DNA of 33,858 nucleotides from Sebaldella sp. S0638 (GCF_024158605.1 NZ_JAMZGM010000040.1:1-33858); one strand, 5' to 3'; positions 7,923 to 18,384 are shown, counted from the stretch's first letter. Numbers and translations: made by a program. The notes: generated by a model from the letters alone, not told the origin.

Positions 7923-8936
7923 TTAAAAAACCACACATGTAGGTTCTTTTATCTGCATTTCATATTCACTCTTCACGAGTTTTTTCCCGTCTTCCGATAC
8001 CAGAAAAGTGATCAGATTATTCGAGAATCTGTTCGCTGCTATAAGCACTTTCCCTTCTTCATCGATGTTTATATCTCTTGTATGCTCCCCGTAAGATGAT
8101 ACTGTATCCAAAAGAACAGGCTTTTTTGTTTCCCTGTCTATCTCAAACATTGATACAGCCCCCGGTTTTCTGCTTGAACTAAAAAGCCTTGTACCATCCT
8201 TTGAAAGCCTAATGGCTGCGCCGTCTCCTTCATTCTCAAATCCGGCTCCCAGAGCTTTGATATAATCAGTTATTTCCAGTCCCTCTGTCTCAGAATACTT
8301 CATAGTTACTATTTCTGTGGAATATTCAGTAATGAGATACGCATACTTTCCCTCATTATCAAACACTATGTGTCTTGGCCCGCAGCCTTTTTTAAATAAT
8401 ACTTTCTGAAAAATCTCCCCGAGTTCCCCATTGGAATAATTATATAAAATTATCATATCCAAACCTAAATCCACTACAAACAAATACTTTTCATCAGGAG
8501 TAAGCCCTATATAATGCGGATGTGTTTCCCCCAGACCGAGATCATTATGATTTGTTTCGGAAGAAACCCCGTTAAGACTTCCGTTTTCATCTAGACTGTA
8601 CACTTTTACCGCTCCGGTTCTGTAGTTGGCAGAAAACAAAAATGATTTATTCTTATCAATATTCACATGACACGGCAGGTGCCCGTTTGACAAAATTTTA
8701 GAAAACGGTGCTGCTGCATCTGCAATTTTGGATACACAGACTCCTCCTTCATCACCATCTTTTAAAACCGAATAAATCAGCTTTTTCTCCTTATTCATAA
8801 CCATATAATTAGGATTCAAAACTTTGGAAATCTGTGTAAGTCCACTCATCTCCCCTGTTTCTGTGTCCAGACTCATCCTGAAAATTCCGCTGTTTTTCTC
8901 ATTATTATATGTACCTATATAGACTTCTCTTTTCAT
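7923..8936 (-). CDS. Lactonase family beta-propeller protein (6-phosphogluconolactonase/YbhE type)
   Basis: A 337-residue protein with seven repeated strand groups, the seven-bladed propeller of the Pgl/YbhE lactonase family. Diagnostic stretches include Y-I-G-T-Y-N at the start, H-P-H-Y-I-G-L-T-P-D-E-K-Y-L-F-V-V-D-L-G (about 139-158), C-G-P-R-H-I-V-F (about 184-191), and the late A-N-R-F-S-N-N-L (about 298-305). In E. coli this family hydrolyses 6-phosphogluconolactone in the pentose phosphate pathway, but other members act on different lactones, so the substrate is not certain. AAGGAGC precedes the ATG. It stands alone between two operons on the same strand. Confidence 0.85.
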   Translation of the reverse strand: MKREVYIGTYNNEKNSGIFRMSLDTETGEMSGLTQISKVLNPNYMVMNKEKKLIYSVLKDGDEGGVCVSKIADAAAPFSKILSNGHLPCHVNIDKNKSFLFSANYRTGAVKVYSLDENGSLNGVSSETNHNDLGLGETHPHYIGLTPDEKYLFVVDLGLDMIILYNYSNGELGEIFQKVLFKKGCGPRHIVFDNEGKYAYLITEYSTEIVTMKYSETEGLEITDYIKALGAGFENEGDGAAIRLSKDGTRLFSSSRKPGAVSMFEIDRETKKPVLLDTVSSYGEHTRDINIDEEGKVLIAANRFSNNLITFLVSEDGKKLVKSEYEMQIKEPTCVVF

Positions 8937-8987
8937 AAAACCAGCTCCTTATAAATGTATTAATATCATTTATTTTTTAAATACGAA

Positions 8988-9019
8988 AAACCATTTGACA
9001 ACTATTTATCAAATGGTTT
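8988..9019 (-). terminator. Terminator of the heat-shock operon after dnaJ
   Basis: AAACCATTTGA (8988-8998) and TCAAATGGTTT (9009-9019) are perfect 11-bp arms around a 10-base loop, followed on the minus strand by a U-run. It starts 8 bases after the dnaJ stop. Confidence 0.85.
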
Positions 9020-9026
9020 ATTCATT

Positions 9027-10181
9027 TTAAGCATCTGCTCCGAAAAATTTCTTTACTTTATCAAAAAAACTCTTAGAATTTTTATAATTTTTGTCGCTTA
9101 AAGAATCCCCGAATTTTTTCAGAAGATCTTTTTGCTTATTACTTAGTCCTGTAGGTATTTCTACTTTTATTTCCAGTATTTCAGATCCTTTATAATTTGA
9201 ATGAAGTCTTGGTATTCCTCTGTCTTTTAGTCTGAATACTTTCCCGCTTTGCGTTCCTTCCGGTATTTTTATTTTAGTTTTCCCGTCAAGCGTAGGTATT
9301 TCCACTTCTCCGCCGAGTATAGCAGTTGTTAATTCCACAGGAATTTCACAATGAATATCTGTCTCATTTCTCGTAAATATCGGATGTTTCTTTTCCAATA
9401 TACGAATACGCAGATTACCGTATTCTCCGTTATTATTTCCGGCATCACCTGCACGCGGCACATTTAATTCCATACCGTTCATTACACCTGCCGGAATTCT
9501 TATTTTTTTTGTAGTCGTTTCTCTTACTGTTCCGCTTCCATGACATACATGACACTCTTTTTCAGGAATTTTACCAGTTCCGTGACATTTATCACACGGT
9601 TCTATAGATGTACTTATTCCAAAAATCGTTCTTATCTGTACTCTCATCTGTCCTGAACCATTACACTTATCACAGGTATTCATCTTATGTCCCGGTTCTG
9701 CTCCCGAACCGTCACATGTGGTACATTTTCCTTTTCTTCTGTATTTTATCTCTTTTTCTACACCTGTTGCTATCTCTTCAAGTGTCATATCCATACTGTA
9801 ACGAATATCACTTCCTCTTTGTACAGCTGCCTGTCTTCCAGACCCTCCGCCAAATCCGAAACCGCCTCCAAACATACCTCCAAGTATATCATTAAGATCG
9901 TCAAAAGAAGCACTGGAAAAGCCACCTGAAAATCCTCCTGCACCTGCTCCGCCATTTTCAAATGCACCATGCCCGAACTGGTCATATTGTGCTTTTTTTG
10001 TAGCATCAGAAAGTATTTCGTATGCTTCCGAGGCTTCCTTAAACTTTTCTTCTGCTTCTTTGTTGTCCTTATTTCTGTCAGGATGATATTTCATAGCCAG
10101 TTTTCTATAGGCTTTTTTTATTTCTTGTTCAGTGGCATTTTTTTCTACTCCCAAAACCTCATAATAATCTCTTTTTGCCAT
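9027..10181 (-). CDS. dnaJ: Chaperone protein DnaJ
   Basis: A 384-residue full-length type I Hsp40. The J domain (1-70) carries the H33-P34-D35 motif that stimulates DnaK ATPase. A Gly/Phe-rich linker follows (about 74-118), then four C-x-x-C-x-G-x-G zinc-finger repeats at C153/C156, C170/C173, C196/C199 and C210/C213, and the C-terminal substrate-binding domains. It is preceded by AAAGGAGAAGG and starts 17 bases after the epimerase stop. It is part of the CIRCE-controlled operon but separated from dnaK by the epimerase gene. Confidence 0.97.
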   Translation of the reverse strand: MAKRDYYEVLGVEKNATEQEIKKAYRKLAMKYHPDRNKDNKEAEEKFKEASEAYEILSDATKKAQYDQFGHGAFENGGAGAGGFSGGFSSASFDDLNDILGGMFGGGFGFGGGSGRQAAVQRGSDIRYSMDMTLEEIATGVEKEIKYRRKGKCTTCDGSGAEPGHKMNTCDKCNGSGQMRVQIRTIFGISTSIEPCDKCHGTGKIPEKECHVCHGSGTVRETTTKKIRIPAGVMNGMELNVPRAGDAGNNNGEYGNLRIRILEKKHPIFTRNETDIHCEIPVELTTAILGGEVEIPTLDGKTKIKIPEGTQSGKVFRLKDRGIPRLHSNYKGSEILEIKVEIPTGLSNKQKDLLKKFGDSLSDKNYKNSKSFFDKVKKFFGADA

Positions 10182-10198
10182 TTCCTTCTCCTTTAAAA

Positions 10199-11062
10199 TT
10201 ATACTTTCATAGATATAGAAAGTTTCGCGGTAAATCTGTCTTTTACCTTTTCTATTCCTTCTTTTTCTGTAAGTTCCCCGCTTGCATCAGCAAAATCAGA
10301 CTGACCATACCATGGCTCTATACATACAAATGGTGCATTCGGCACACTCCAAAATGCTATATAAGGAAATTTATCATATTCTACTTTTAATTCTCTGCTG
10401 CTTTTTTTACATTTTATTGTTACTTCGTTAGAATCCAGACCTCTGAAAATAATTGCATCATCATCGAATACATGTTCTCCGAGATTTATTATACTTTCAT
10501 TTTTCAGATATTCTTTTTTCTCTCTGATTAATAATGCGCCTTCATTTTGATAAATTTCTGCTGTTTCTTTTTCATTTAGTTCCAGATAATAATCGCTTAG
10601 CTTAATTTCATCACTAACAGGTGTAGCAAAAGCCGGATGTGCACCTATTGAAAAATACATTTCATCTTTATCAAGATTCACTACTTCATAAATCATATCT
10701 ACTTTTTCGTTTTCTATTTTGTATGTCAGATATAATTCAAAATTAAAAGGATAAATTTTTAGAGTAGTATCATTTGATTTCAAAAGAAATTTCAGAAAAT
10801 CCTCACCTTTTTCCACAAGTTCAAAATCATTGTCTCTTGCGAATCCGTGTCTTGTTTCCATTGAATATTCTTTCCCGTTATATTTATACTTTCCGTCTTT
10901 TAATGATCCTACAAAAGGAAACAATATCGGTGATGATTTTCCCCAGAATTTTGAATCTCTTTCCCATATAAATTCTGTACCGTCTTTCTTAAGACTTACT
11001 AATTCTGCACCTTTTCCCAAAACTCCAAGTTCAATATTTCCTTTTTTAATTTTATATTCCAT
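10199..11062 (-). CDS. Aldose 1-epimerase family protein (LacX-like)
   Basis: A 287-residue galactose-mutarotase-fold protein. Likely active-site residues are H72 in [10 protein letters not shown]142 in S-I-G-A-H-P-A-F, and E249 in C-I-E-P-W-Y-G. This is the LacX/YihR-like branch that interconverts alpha and beta anomers of hexoses or phosphosugars. The ATG at 11062 is chosen over an in-frame GTG at 11071 because AAGGTG lies six bases before it. It is inserted between dnaK and dnaJ. Its 17-base gap to dnaJ implies a shared transcript, so this sugar enzyme may be co-expressed with the chaperone. Confidence 0.85.
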   Translation of the reverse strand: MEYKIKKGNIELGVLGKGAELVSLKKDGTEFIWERDSKFWGKSSPILFPFVGSLKDGKYKYNGKEYSMETRHGFARDNDFELVEKGEDFLKFLLKSNDTTLKIYPFNFELYLTYKIENEKVDMIYEVVNLDKDEMYFSIGAHPAFATPVSDEIKLSDYYLELNEKETAEIYQNEGALLIREKKEYLKNESIINLGEHVFDDDAIIFRGLDSNEVTIKCKKSSRELKVEYDKFPYIAFWSVPNAPFVCIEPWYGQSDFADASGELTEKEGIEKVKDRFTAKLSISMKV

Positions 11063-11139
11063 ATAGCGCACCTTCTCCTATTTTTTTATAAATTATAGCA
11101 TTTTATTTATGAAATTGCATATATAAATTATTGAAAATA

Positions 11140-11160
11140 GGAATAGACACTGTCTATCCC
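11140..11160 (-). terminator. Weak hairpin after dnaK
   Basis: ATAGA and TCTAT arms, flanked by GG and CC, form a near-palindrome in the 174-base gap between dnaK and the epimerase gene. The following minus-strand sequence has only a broken U-tract, so it may lower rather than stop transcription into the epimerase and dnaJ genes. Confidence 0.4.
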
Positions 11161-11236
11161 TACACTTCAATAAAGACTCTTATCATGAATAGATATTAGT
11201 ACCTTGTTTTATTCTAAATTTTACTTTGACAAAACT

Positions 11237-13081
<1,845 letters not shown>

Positions 13082-13085
13082 TTAT

Positions 13086-13649
13086 TTAGTTTTTTTTATT
13101 TACTTTTACCATTGCCGGTCTGATTACTTTTCCTTTTAATTTATATCCTTTGTTAAAAACATCAAGAACTACATTGTTATCTTTTTCGTTAATATTTTCC
13201 ACCATCATTGCCTGATGCTCGTATGGATCGTATTCTCTACCGTCTGCTTCTATCTCTTCCAGACCTTCTGATACCAGAACTTCTTTTATTCCTTTCAGCA
13301 CCATATCCAGCCCGGATATAAGTGAATCTACATCCTTGTTTTCTTTGGAAGCAGATACTGCTCTTTCAAGATTATCCACATTATCCAAAATTTTCAGTAT
13401 TAACCCTTCTGCTGCATACTTTTTCAATTCAGCCAGTTCATTATCTTTTCTCTTTGAATAATTCTGAAAATCGGCAAGCTTTCTTGTATAAGCTGTTTTC
13501 CACTCTTCCAGCTCTTTTTCCAAAGTATTTATCTTTGCCGTTATCTCATCCTGAACCGCTTCTTCATGAACAGTTTTCTGTGAATCGTTTTCCATATTTT
13601 CCACAGGTGCTTCACCGTTCATTCCGTGGGTTTTGTTGTCTTTTTCCAT
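13086..13649 (-). CDS. grpE: Nucleotide exchange factor GrpE
   Basis: A 187-residue DnaK nucleotide-exchange factor. An acidic, low-complexity N-terminus (1-30) precedes the long dimerising coiled-coil helix (about 35-85, with K-R-K-L-A-D-F-Q-N-Y-S-K-R-K-like pattern). The C-terminal beta domain contains H-Q-A-M-M-V, V-L-D-V-F-N-K-G-Y and R-P-A-M-V-K-V, all typical for the family. It sits 12 bases after hrcA and 22 bases before dnaK, with AAAGGAGTG before the ATG. Confidence 0.96.
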   Translation of the reverse strand: MEKDNKTHGMNGEAPVENMENDSQKTVHEEAVQDEITAKINTLEKELEEWKTAYTRKLADFQNYSKRKDNELAELKKYAAEGLILKILDNVDNLERAVSASKENKDVDSLISGLDMVLKGIKEVLVSEGLEEIEADGREYDPYEHQAMMVENINEKDNNVVLDVFNKGYKLKGKVIRPAMVKVNKKN

Positions 13650-13661
13650 TGTTCACTCCTT

Positions 13662-14672
13662 TTATTCTATTTTTTTCATCATTTTTTTCACTTCTACAGA
13701 TACATGGTTTACCAAACCTACTGTTTTAGAATATTCCATCCGTTTCGGCCCGATTACTCCAATAATCCCTTTTGAACCTTCTACCGTGTAAACCGAAAAA
13801 ACAAAACTAAAATCTTCCAGTTCCTTTACTTCAAAGTCCTCGCCAAAAACTATATATACTTCTCCGTTTTTGTATTTATCAGTTTCAATCAGCTTTACAA
13901 ATATGGACTTCAGATAATCCGGCCGGTTCAGGAGCTTTGCCCTGTCTATTACTGCTTCTACATTAGTAGCATTGCTGTCCAGTAGATTTGATATTCCGTC
14001 AAAAAATATTTTTTCCTTTTCATTACTGCTTTTGTCTTCTATTTTTATATGTTCGAATTTATTCATTCTCTGCAGTAATTTTTCCAGTTCTGATACTGTA
14101 AAGGTAATATTCTGTTCTGTTATCAGACGGTTTAATATAGAGTTGGATTCTTTTACCTCTGTTTCTGTAACAGGATTTTCATAGTAAAGATTTATTGTTT
14201 TTACATGTGAATTATTCATGACTATCACTGCCAGAGACATATGATTATTAACATGAACAAGTTCCACCTTTTTTATGCTCTCTTCTTTTATAAAAGGCTC
14301 TATTACTATCCCTGCATAAGAAGTTATCTTAGACAGAAGTTTCGATGTTTCTTCCATTATACTGTCAATCTGATTTATCTTATTTTTATATACTTCTTCT
14401 ATTCGCTTTTTTTCATTCAGGGAGATTTTTCTAATTTTTATCAGTTCTTCTACATACAACTTATAACCGCTGTTTGTAGGGACTCTCCCAGAAGAAGTAT
14501 GCATCTTCTCTATTAAACCCTGATCTTCCAAATCAGCCATTACATTTCTGATAGTTGCCGAAGATACTCCTATATTATATTTTTTTTCTAAAGTACGAGA
14601 TCCTACGCTTTCTCCGTATTCCAGATAGTGTGTTATTATTGCTGTAAGAATCGCTCTTTCTCTTTCATTCAT
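13662..14672 (-). CDS. hrcA: Heat-inducible transcription repressor HrcA
   Basis: A 336-residue repressor of class I heat-shock genes. An N-terminal winged helix (about 1-75) includes V-G-S-R-T-L-E-K-K-Y, S-S-A-T-I-R-N-V-M-A-D-L-E and H-T-S-S-G-R-V-P-T, which are family signatures; a GAF-like middle and C-terminal region follow. The ATG at 14672 is chosen since GGAAGGTG lies seven bases before it. A longer frame to 14708 would run into the CIRCE operator. HrcA folds with the help of GroEL in known systems, so it reports chaperone availability. It controls its own operon through the CIRCE at 14692-14718; no groES/groEL is in the window. Confidence 0.96.
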   Translation of the reverse strand: MNERERAILTAIITHYLEYGESVGSRTLEKKYNIGVSSATIRNVMADLEDQGLIEKMHTSSGRVPTNSGYKLYVEELIKIRKISLNEKKRIEEVYKNKINQIDSIMEETSKLLSKITSYAGIVIEPFIKEESIKKVELVHVNNHMSLAVIVMNNSHVKTINLYYENPVTETEVKESNSILNRLITEQNITFTVSELEKLLQRMNKFEHIKIEDKSSNEKEKIFFDGISNLLDSNATNVEAVIDRAKLLNRPDYLKSIFVKLIETDKYKNGEVYIVFGEDFEVKELEDFSFVFSVYTVEGSKGIIGVIGPKRMEYSKTVGLVNHVSVEVKKMMKKIE

Positions 14673-14691
14673 TAACAAGCACCTTCCTCTG

Positions 14692-14718
14692 TTAGCACTC
14701 ATCTTCATAGAGTGCTAA
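14692..14718. promoter_or_regulatory. CIRCE operator (HrcA-binding site)
   Basis: TTAGCACTC (14692-14700), nine-base spacer, GAGTGCTAA (14710-14718): a perfect match to the CIRCE consensus. It lies between the promoter and the hrcA start, in the 5' untranslated region, where bound HrcA would block transcription. Confidence 0.98.
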
Positions 14719-14726
14719 CTAAACAT

Positions 14727-14755
14727 AATATATTACATTTTTCTGATTTTGTCAA
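14727..14755 (-). promoter_or_regulatory. Heat-shock operon promoter
   Basis: TTGACA (14750-14755) and TATATT (14727-14732) on the minus strand with a 17-bp spacer: a near-consensus sigma70-type promoter directly upstream of CIRCE. Confidence 0.88.
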
Positions 14756-15007
14756 TAGTTTTTTTTATTTTTTTTCAATTTTTTTAGCATATTATCATTG
14801 AACCCGCTATTTTTTTAATTTATTATACTGTTAATTTTTTTTAATATTTTTTATATGAAAGAAATACTGAAAAAAGTGTATTTTTTTGTCTGCGATATTT
14901 TTTAAAAGCAGATTTTTCAGGTATTTTCGATTTTTTATTTTTATATTATTTTATGTGTTTTTTTATTTAGCTGTTTTATAAAAAAATTATTTTACTGCAG
15001 TATTTTA
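14756..15007. other. AT-rich intergenic stretch
   Basis: About 250 bases of T-rich sequence between the heat-shock promoter and the terminator of the von Willebrand gene. I find no ORF with a ribosome binding site and no convincing structure. A short TCTGC...GCAGA pair near 14890-14914 is too weak to call. Confidence 0.6.
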
Positions 15008-15033
15008 AAAAGCAGGTTTTTCGACCTGCTTTT
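15008..15033 (-). terminator. Terminator of the von Willebrand A gene
   Basis: AAAAGCAGGT (15008-15017) and ACCTGCTTTT (15024-15033) are perfect 10-bp arms with a six-base loop and U-run, 43 bases after the stop codon. Confidence 0.85.
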
Positions 15034-15076
15034 ATTTATATGATTTTATTTTATCATGCATTAATATATGTATCTG

Positions 15077-15784
15077 TTATTCCGGATTTTTTTCCAATTC
15101 ACTGAAATCTATCTCTTTTCCGCTCTGTACATTAGATATATTTTCATTTAATGATCTATACATTTTGTCATTTCCTGTTGTTGACTGAATATAAGTAGCT
15201 GACTGCTTTGCAGGTATTTTCAATCTTTTAGCCTCTTTTGACGCATCTATATTTGCTCCAAGAAACATAAACACCCATCCGCTTTTCTTCTGCTGCTCGT
15301 CTATCATTTTCCCCACGTTTTCATATGTGTACTCTTTGCTCGCATTTTCCATACCGTCTGTAGTGATAACAAAAATAACCTTTCTCTCACCAAGTCTTTT
15401 TTCACGTGCTTTTACATCATTTATTGTTTTCCCTATTGCATCAAGCATTGCTGTATTCCCGCCTACAGTATAGTTACTTGTATTAAGTTCCGCTTTTTCA
15501 GGCTTCACTCCGTCAAATAAAACTTTATACTCATGGCTGAACAATACAGTGGTTACAGTAACATCACTGCCTTTCCCCTGCTCTTTCAGAACTGTATTAT
15601 ACCCTCCTATGGTATCACCTTCAAAGCCTGACATAGACCCGCTTCTGTCCATTACAAAAACAAGCTCCACTGGAAGTGAGTCCTTATCTGTATTTACTGC
15701 CGGCTTTACGACTATTGATCTGGAAAACAACACAGAAAATACAAATAAAAATAAAATAACTGCTAAAATACTTAACTTTTTCAT
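15077..15784 (-). CDS. Secreted von Willebrand factor type A domain protein
   Basis: A 235-residue exported protein. A signal peptide (1 to about 21) is followed by one vWA domain with an intact metal-ion-dependent adhesion site: D46-R-S48-G-S50, T111 in G-G-N-T-A-M-L-D, and D143 in T-T-D-G-M-E-N. Such domains bind ligands through a divalent metal. The N-terminal helix could also remain as a membrane anchor, since no clear cleavage motif is seen beyond F-S-R-S. It is transcribed divergently from the secreted unknown at 15938, sharing a 153-base promoter region. The role could be adhesion or envelope assembly; no partner such as a MoxR ATPase is nearby. Confidence 0.87.
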   Translation of the reverse strand: MKKLSILAVILFLFVFSVLFSRSIVVKPAVNTDKDSLPVELVFVMDRSGSMSGFEGDTIGGYNTVLKEQGKGSDVTVTTVLFSHEYKVLFDGVKPEKAELNTSNYTVGGNTAMLDAIGKTINDVKAREKRLGERKVIFVITTDGMENASKEYTYENVGKMIDEQQKKSGWVFMFLGANIDASKEAKRLKIPAKQSATYIQSTTGNDKMYRSLNENISNVQSGKEIDFSELEKNPE

Positions 15785-15830
15785 TAATTACCTCCAAATA
15801 TTATTTTTCCTTACTGAATTACCTTATTCA

Positions 15831-15859
15831 ATTTTACCTGACTTATTTCAATATGTCAA
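15831..15859 (-). promoter_or_regulatory. Promoter of the von Willebrand A gene
   Basis: Minus strand TTGACA (15854-15859), 17-bp spacer, TAAAAT (15831-15836). Confidence 0.8.
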
Positions 15860-15880
15860 TTTTACATATAAAATAGTTAT

Positions 15881-15909
15881 TTTACAATAGTTATTTTTTG
15901 TACTATAAT
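15881..15909 (+). promoter_or_regulatory. Promoter of the secreted unknown at 15938
   Basis: TTTACA (15881-15886), 17-bp spacer, TATAAT (15904-15909). An ATAGTTATTTT sequence occurs twice in tandem, 13 bases apart, from about 15873 to 15897, over the -35 and spacer, and could be a regulator site. Confidence 0.8.
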
Positions 15910-15937
15910 TGAAACAAAAACTGTTTTGGAGGTAATT

Positions 15938-16450
15938 ATGAAGAGATTAATTATTCTTATTTTATTTTTTACTGCGGCTTTAGTTTTCGCAAAAAATGAT
16001 TTCGGCACTAATAACACATGGTTGTTAGACACAGGCAATGAAGATTACAGAGTAATCTACAAAGGGACTGTTGATAAAGATATTACTGTCGATAATGCAG
16101 AACATACTCCTGATGATGTTATATCGGCAGGAACTATTCATTATAAGAATATGACAATAACATCAAACGATCTTATTACATTCAGCAAATCAAATTCCGG
16201 ATATACTTTTTTGGATTCTATAAAAAACCCTACACTTATTCCTTTGGACAATGAATTAAAAAATACAGATTTAATTGAAATACAGCCTGTTTCAGGAGAT
16301 TTCACCGTAGTTATCCCGGGAAAAGAATATAAAAAAATCAAAGTTTTCAAAATTTCAAAATCAAGAACTGCTGTTCAATATTATAATATGACCTTCCTTT
16401 TTTCAAATGACGGTTATACTATCAAAGCAGCAGCAGGTGAAGACCAGTAA
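15938..16450 (+). CDS. Secreted protein of unknown function
   Basis: A 170-residue protein with a clear signal peptide (M-K-R-L-I-I-L-I-L-F-F then cleavage near V-F-A-K, about residue 18) and no membrane segment after it. The mature part is rich in beta strands and Asn/Asp/Thr, suggesting a small soluble periplasmic or surface domain. I do not recognise a family. The ATG at 15938 follows GGAGG by five bases; an upstream in-frame TTG at 15926 precedes the ribosome binding site and is rejected. It is divergent from the von Willebrand gene and has its own terminator, so it appears to be a single-gene unit. Confidence 0.8.
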   Translation: MKRLIILILFFTAALVFAKNDFGTNNTWLLDTGNEDYRVIYKGTVDKDITVDNAEHTPDDVISAGTIHYKNMTITSNDLITFSKSNSGYTFLDSIKNPTLIPLDNELKNTDLIEIQPVSGDFTVVIPGKEYKKIKVFKISKSRTAVQYYNMTFLFSNDGYTIKAAAGEDQ

Positions 16451-16496
16451 TATTCAGGCATATACCTTTCAGAACATCTGGTTTTCTGCGAAAAAT

Positions 16497-16534
16497 AAAA
16501 AGGACTACAGCAAAAAATTGTTATAGTCCTTTTT
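16497..16534. terminator. Bidirectional terminator between secreted unknown and prfH
   Basis: AAAAAGGACTA (16497-16507) and TAGTCCTTTTT (16524-16534) form perfect 11-bp arms, with U-runs on both strands, between convergent genes. Confidence 0.88.
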
Positions 16535-16555
16535 TAGTTTATCATTTAGAATAAA

Positions 16556-17170
16556 TCATTTTATCCTTCTAAATTTATCTCCTCTAAAAACAAGATCGGG
16601 ATTTCCCCTCTCTATTCCGTTTTTAGCACTCCATATTTCCAGTTCTTTTTTGTTCAAACTGTGAGCTTCCAGATTATTCAGCTGCTCTTCGAGCTTTTTT
16701 ACCGCTGTTTTTTTGTTGGAATACTGTGTTCTTTCCTCTCTGGAAACTATGGAAATTCCAGTGGGAATATGTTTTATTCTTACGGCTGTTTCCAGTTTAT
16801 TTACATTCTGACCGCCGTTCCCACTGCTTCTCATAGTCTTTACTTCTATTGTATCTTTGCTGATATTTTTATTCACAGCTTCATTCTCATCAATTAAAAC
16901 TGATTTTATATACCAGTTTTTTCTTCTGTGGTTTTTTCTGTAACAGCTTTCATTTATCCATAAAACAGTTCCTGTATATTCATTAAGAATCTCTGTGTTC
17001 CCTTCTGTTTTCAAAATAACCGATTTGTATGTTTCCGGTTTATTTCCGGAATCACTTTCTGTACATTCATATTTTATCCCTAGCTTTACAAGCTCTTTTT
17101 CCAAATATTTCAAGTATTCATATACTGCTTTTTCACATTCTTCAGGGCCGTTTCCCGAACTTATTATCAT
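16556..17170 (-). CDS. prfH: Peptide chain release factor homologue PrfH
   Basis: A 204-residue release-factor paralogue. The peptidyl-tRNA hydrolysis motif G119-G120-Q121 sits in R-S-S-G-N-G-G-Q-N-V-N-K, the strongest signature of class I release factors, and the C-terminal tail is basic. The stop-codon recognition domain of RF1/RF2 is replaced by a shorter N-terminal region, as known for PrfH. In characterised systems PrfH releases the nascent chain from ribosomes whose 16S rRNA was cut in the decoding centre, so that RtcB can reseal the rRNA. It begins 10 bases after the rtcB stop. The ATG at 17170 is preferred over one at 17176 because AAGGG lies seven bases before it. Confidence 0.93.
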   Translation of the reverse strand: MIISSGNGPEECEKAVYEYLKYLEKELVKLGIKYECTESDSGNKPETYKSVILKTEGNTEILNEYTGTVLWINESCYRKNHRRKNWYIKSVLIDENEAVNKNISKDTIEVKTMRSSGNGGQNVNKLETAVRIKHIPTGISIVSREERTQYSNKKTAVKKLEEQLNNLEAHSLNKKELEIWSAKNGIERGNPDLVFRGDKFRRIK

Positions 17171-17180
17171 CAGCATGCCC

Positions 17181-18254
17181 TTATCTCTTAAAAGTAATAA
17201 GAGGTTTTAAAGAAGCTACAATTTCTATCATATCATGTTCAACAAGATCCTGTATTACTCTTTCTATATTTTTGTATGCTTCCCTTGATTCTTCAAATAA
17301 TACTTTTCTGTCAGAATATATGAGATTTTTATTCATCTGTATTATTTTATTTTTCCCGTGAATCTTCAGCATTCTGTCTTTCGAACCTTCACGCGTCCAT
17401 TTTCTCCCTGCTCCGTGTGAAACAGAATAGCTGTATTCAGAAAGATTTTCCTTAGGCTTGACAATATATGAAAGACTATCTCTCGTTCCGGCTATCACTA
17501 TCATCCCCATATCTGAAGGTGCTGCACCTTTTCTGTGAATATATATGTTTCGTCCGTTTTCTGCTTTTCCTGCTATCATATTATGTGAACTGTCCAGCAC
17601 TAAATCCGGTTTTTCCTTGCCGGTAATTTTCAACAGTTTTTCTGCTATTATTTTTCTGTTCACTTTTGCATATTCTGCTGCATTATCATGTTCTTTCATA
17701 TATTCGTTAAATTCAGCACTGCCCTCTTCCAAAGGAAGTGTTCCGAAACTTTCCAGATACTTTTCCAGTACAATCTGACCATATACCCTCGAACCGCTAT
17801 GCACCAAAAGCATAAGGTTATCTTTGCTTATATTTAATTTATCAAACTCATCTTTTAAATATACTTTCTCAATTTTCTGAAATTCGGCAAAATGATTCCC
17901 CGATCCTATTGTACCAAGCTTTTCCATGTATGGAAACTTATACTCTGATAAATCGGCATGGATATCTTCCAGATATTTCACCTTATTCAAATCCCTTATA
18001 AAATTTTCCCTTTTAAACTTTTTCATTCTAACATTTGTATCAAATAGGGCTATCCCGCACCCGATATCTGAGCCTGTCAGATAAGGATATATTTTTTTCT
18101 CAGTCACAAATGCTGCTCCTACAGGTACTCTTCCCGCATGTAAATCAGGCAGTCCTGTTATTCTTATCATCCCGTCAAGCTTTTCATATTTTTTCAGCTG
18201 TTCTACAGCGTTGCTTTCTATCCAAGATTTTTCATTTCTTACTATGTTTATCAA
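17181..18254 (-). CDS. rtcB: RNA-splicing ligase RtcB (PrfH-associated type)
   Basis: A 357-residue GTP/Mn-dependent RNA ligase that joins 2',3'-cyclic-phosphate or 3'-phosphate ends to 5'-OH ends. Metal and catalytic residues are visible: D63 and C66 in G-S-D-I-G-C-G, H121 in G-S-G-N-H, H152 in H-S-G-S-R, H224 in D-S-S-H-N, and the guanylated H280 in S-H-G-A-G-R. It is shorter than the canonical enzyme of about 400 residues, as in the prfH-linked branch. The start is TTG, preceded by GGGAG nine bases away; the next ATG (residue 29) would remove conserved sequence. Its ribosome binding site lies in a switchable hairpin. Confidence 0.94.
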   Translation of the reverse strand: MINIVRNEKSWIESNAVEQLKKYEKLDGMIRITGLPDLHAGRVPVGAAFVTEKKIYPYLTGSDIGCGIALFDTNVRMKKFKRENFIRDLNKVKYLEDIHADLSEYKFPYMEKLGTIGSGNHFAEFQKIEKVYLKDEFDKLNISKDNLMLLVHSGSRVYGQIVLEKYLESFGTLPLEEGSAEFNEYMKEHDNAAEYAKVNRKIIAEKLLKITGKEKPDLVLDSSHNMIAGKAENGRNIYIHRKGAAPSDMGMIVIAGTRDSLSYIVKPKENLSEYSYSVSHGAGRKWTREGSKDRMLKIHGKNKIIQMNKNLIYSDRKVLFEESREAYKNIERVIQDLVEHDMIEIVASLKPLITFKR

Positions 18255-18256
18255 TT

Positions 18257-18326
18257 TTATTCTCTCCCGTGTTATGATTATTTTTATTTTTTATTTGAGA
18301 GAATAATAGAACATGTCTATCCTCTC
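18257..18326 (-). promoter_or_regulatory. Candidate translation attenuator over the rtcB start
   Basis: On the minus-strand RNA three segments compete. Segment 1 (18326-18316) carries GAGAG and AUAGA. Segment 2 (18310-18297) ends UUAUUCUCUC. Segment 3 (18266-18257) is GAGAGAAUAA and overlaps the rtcB Shine-Dalgarno. Segment 2 pairs with segment 3 over 10 perfect bp, hiding the Shine-Dalgarno, or with segment 1 over about 10-11 bp with a bulge, leaving it free. Segment 1 is the end of the leader ORF. The pairings are seen in the sequence; the switching is inferred. Confidence 0.55.
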
Positions 18327-18349
18327 ATGCTCCACTTATCTATTTTCAT
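18317..18349 (-). CDS. Putative leader peptide of the rtcB-prfH operon
   Basis: A ten-codon ORF, M-K-I-D-K-W-S-M-R-G then TAG, on the rtcB transcript. AAAAGGAG lies nine bases before its ATG, a better ribosome binding site than that of rtcB itself. Its last three codons and the stop form the 5' arm of the first attenuator hairpin, so a ribosome finishing the peptide would cover it. The tiny length alone would not support a call; the strong ribosome binding site together with the hairpin arrangement does. Confidence 0.5.
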   Translation of the reverse strand: MKIDKWSMRG

Positions 18350-18384
18350 TAAAACCATCTCCTTTTATTCCATATACAAAATCT

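Noticed and set aside
7912-7930. AAAGTT...AACTTT pair at the end of the lactonase gene
   Set aside because: Short, AT-only and overlapping the stop codon; not a convincing terminator.
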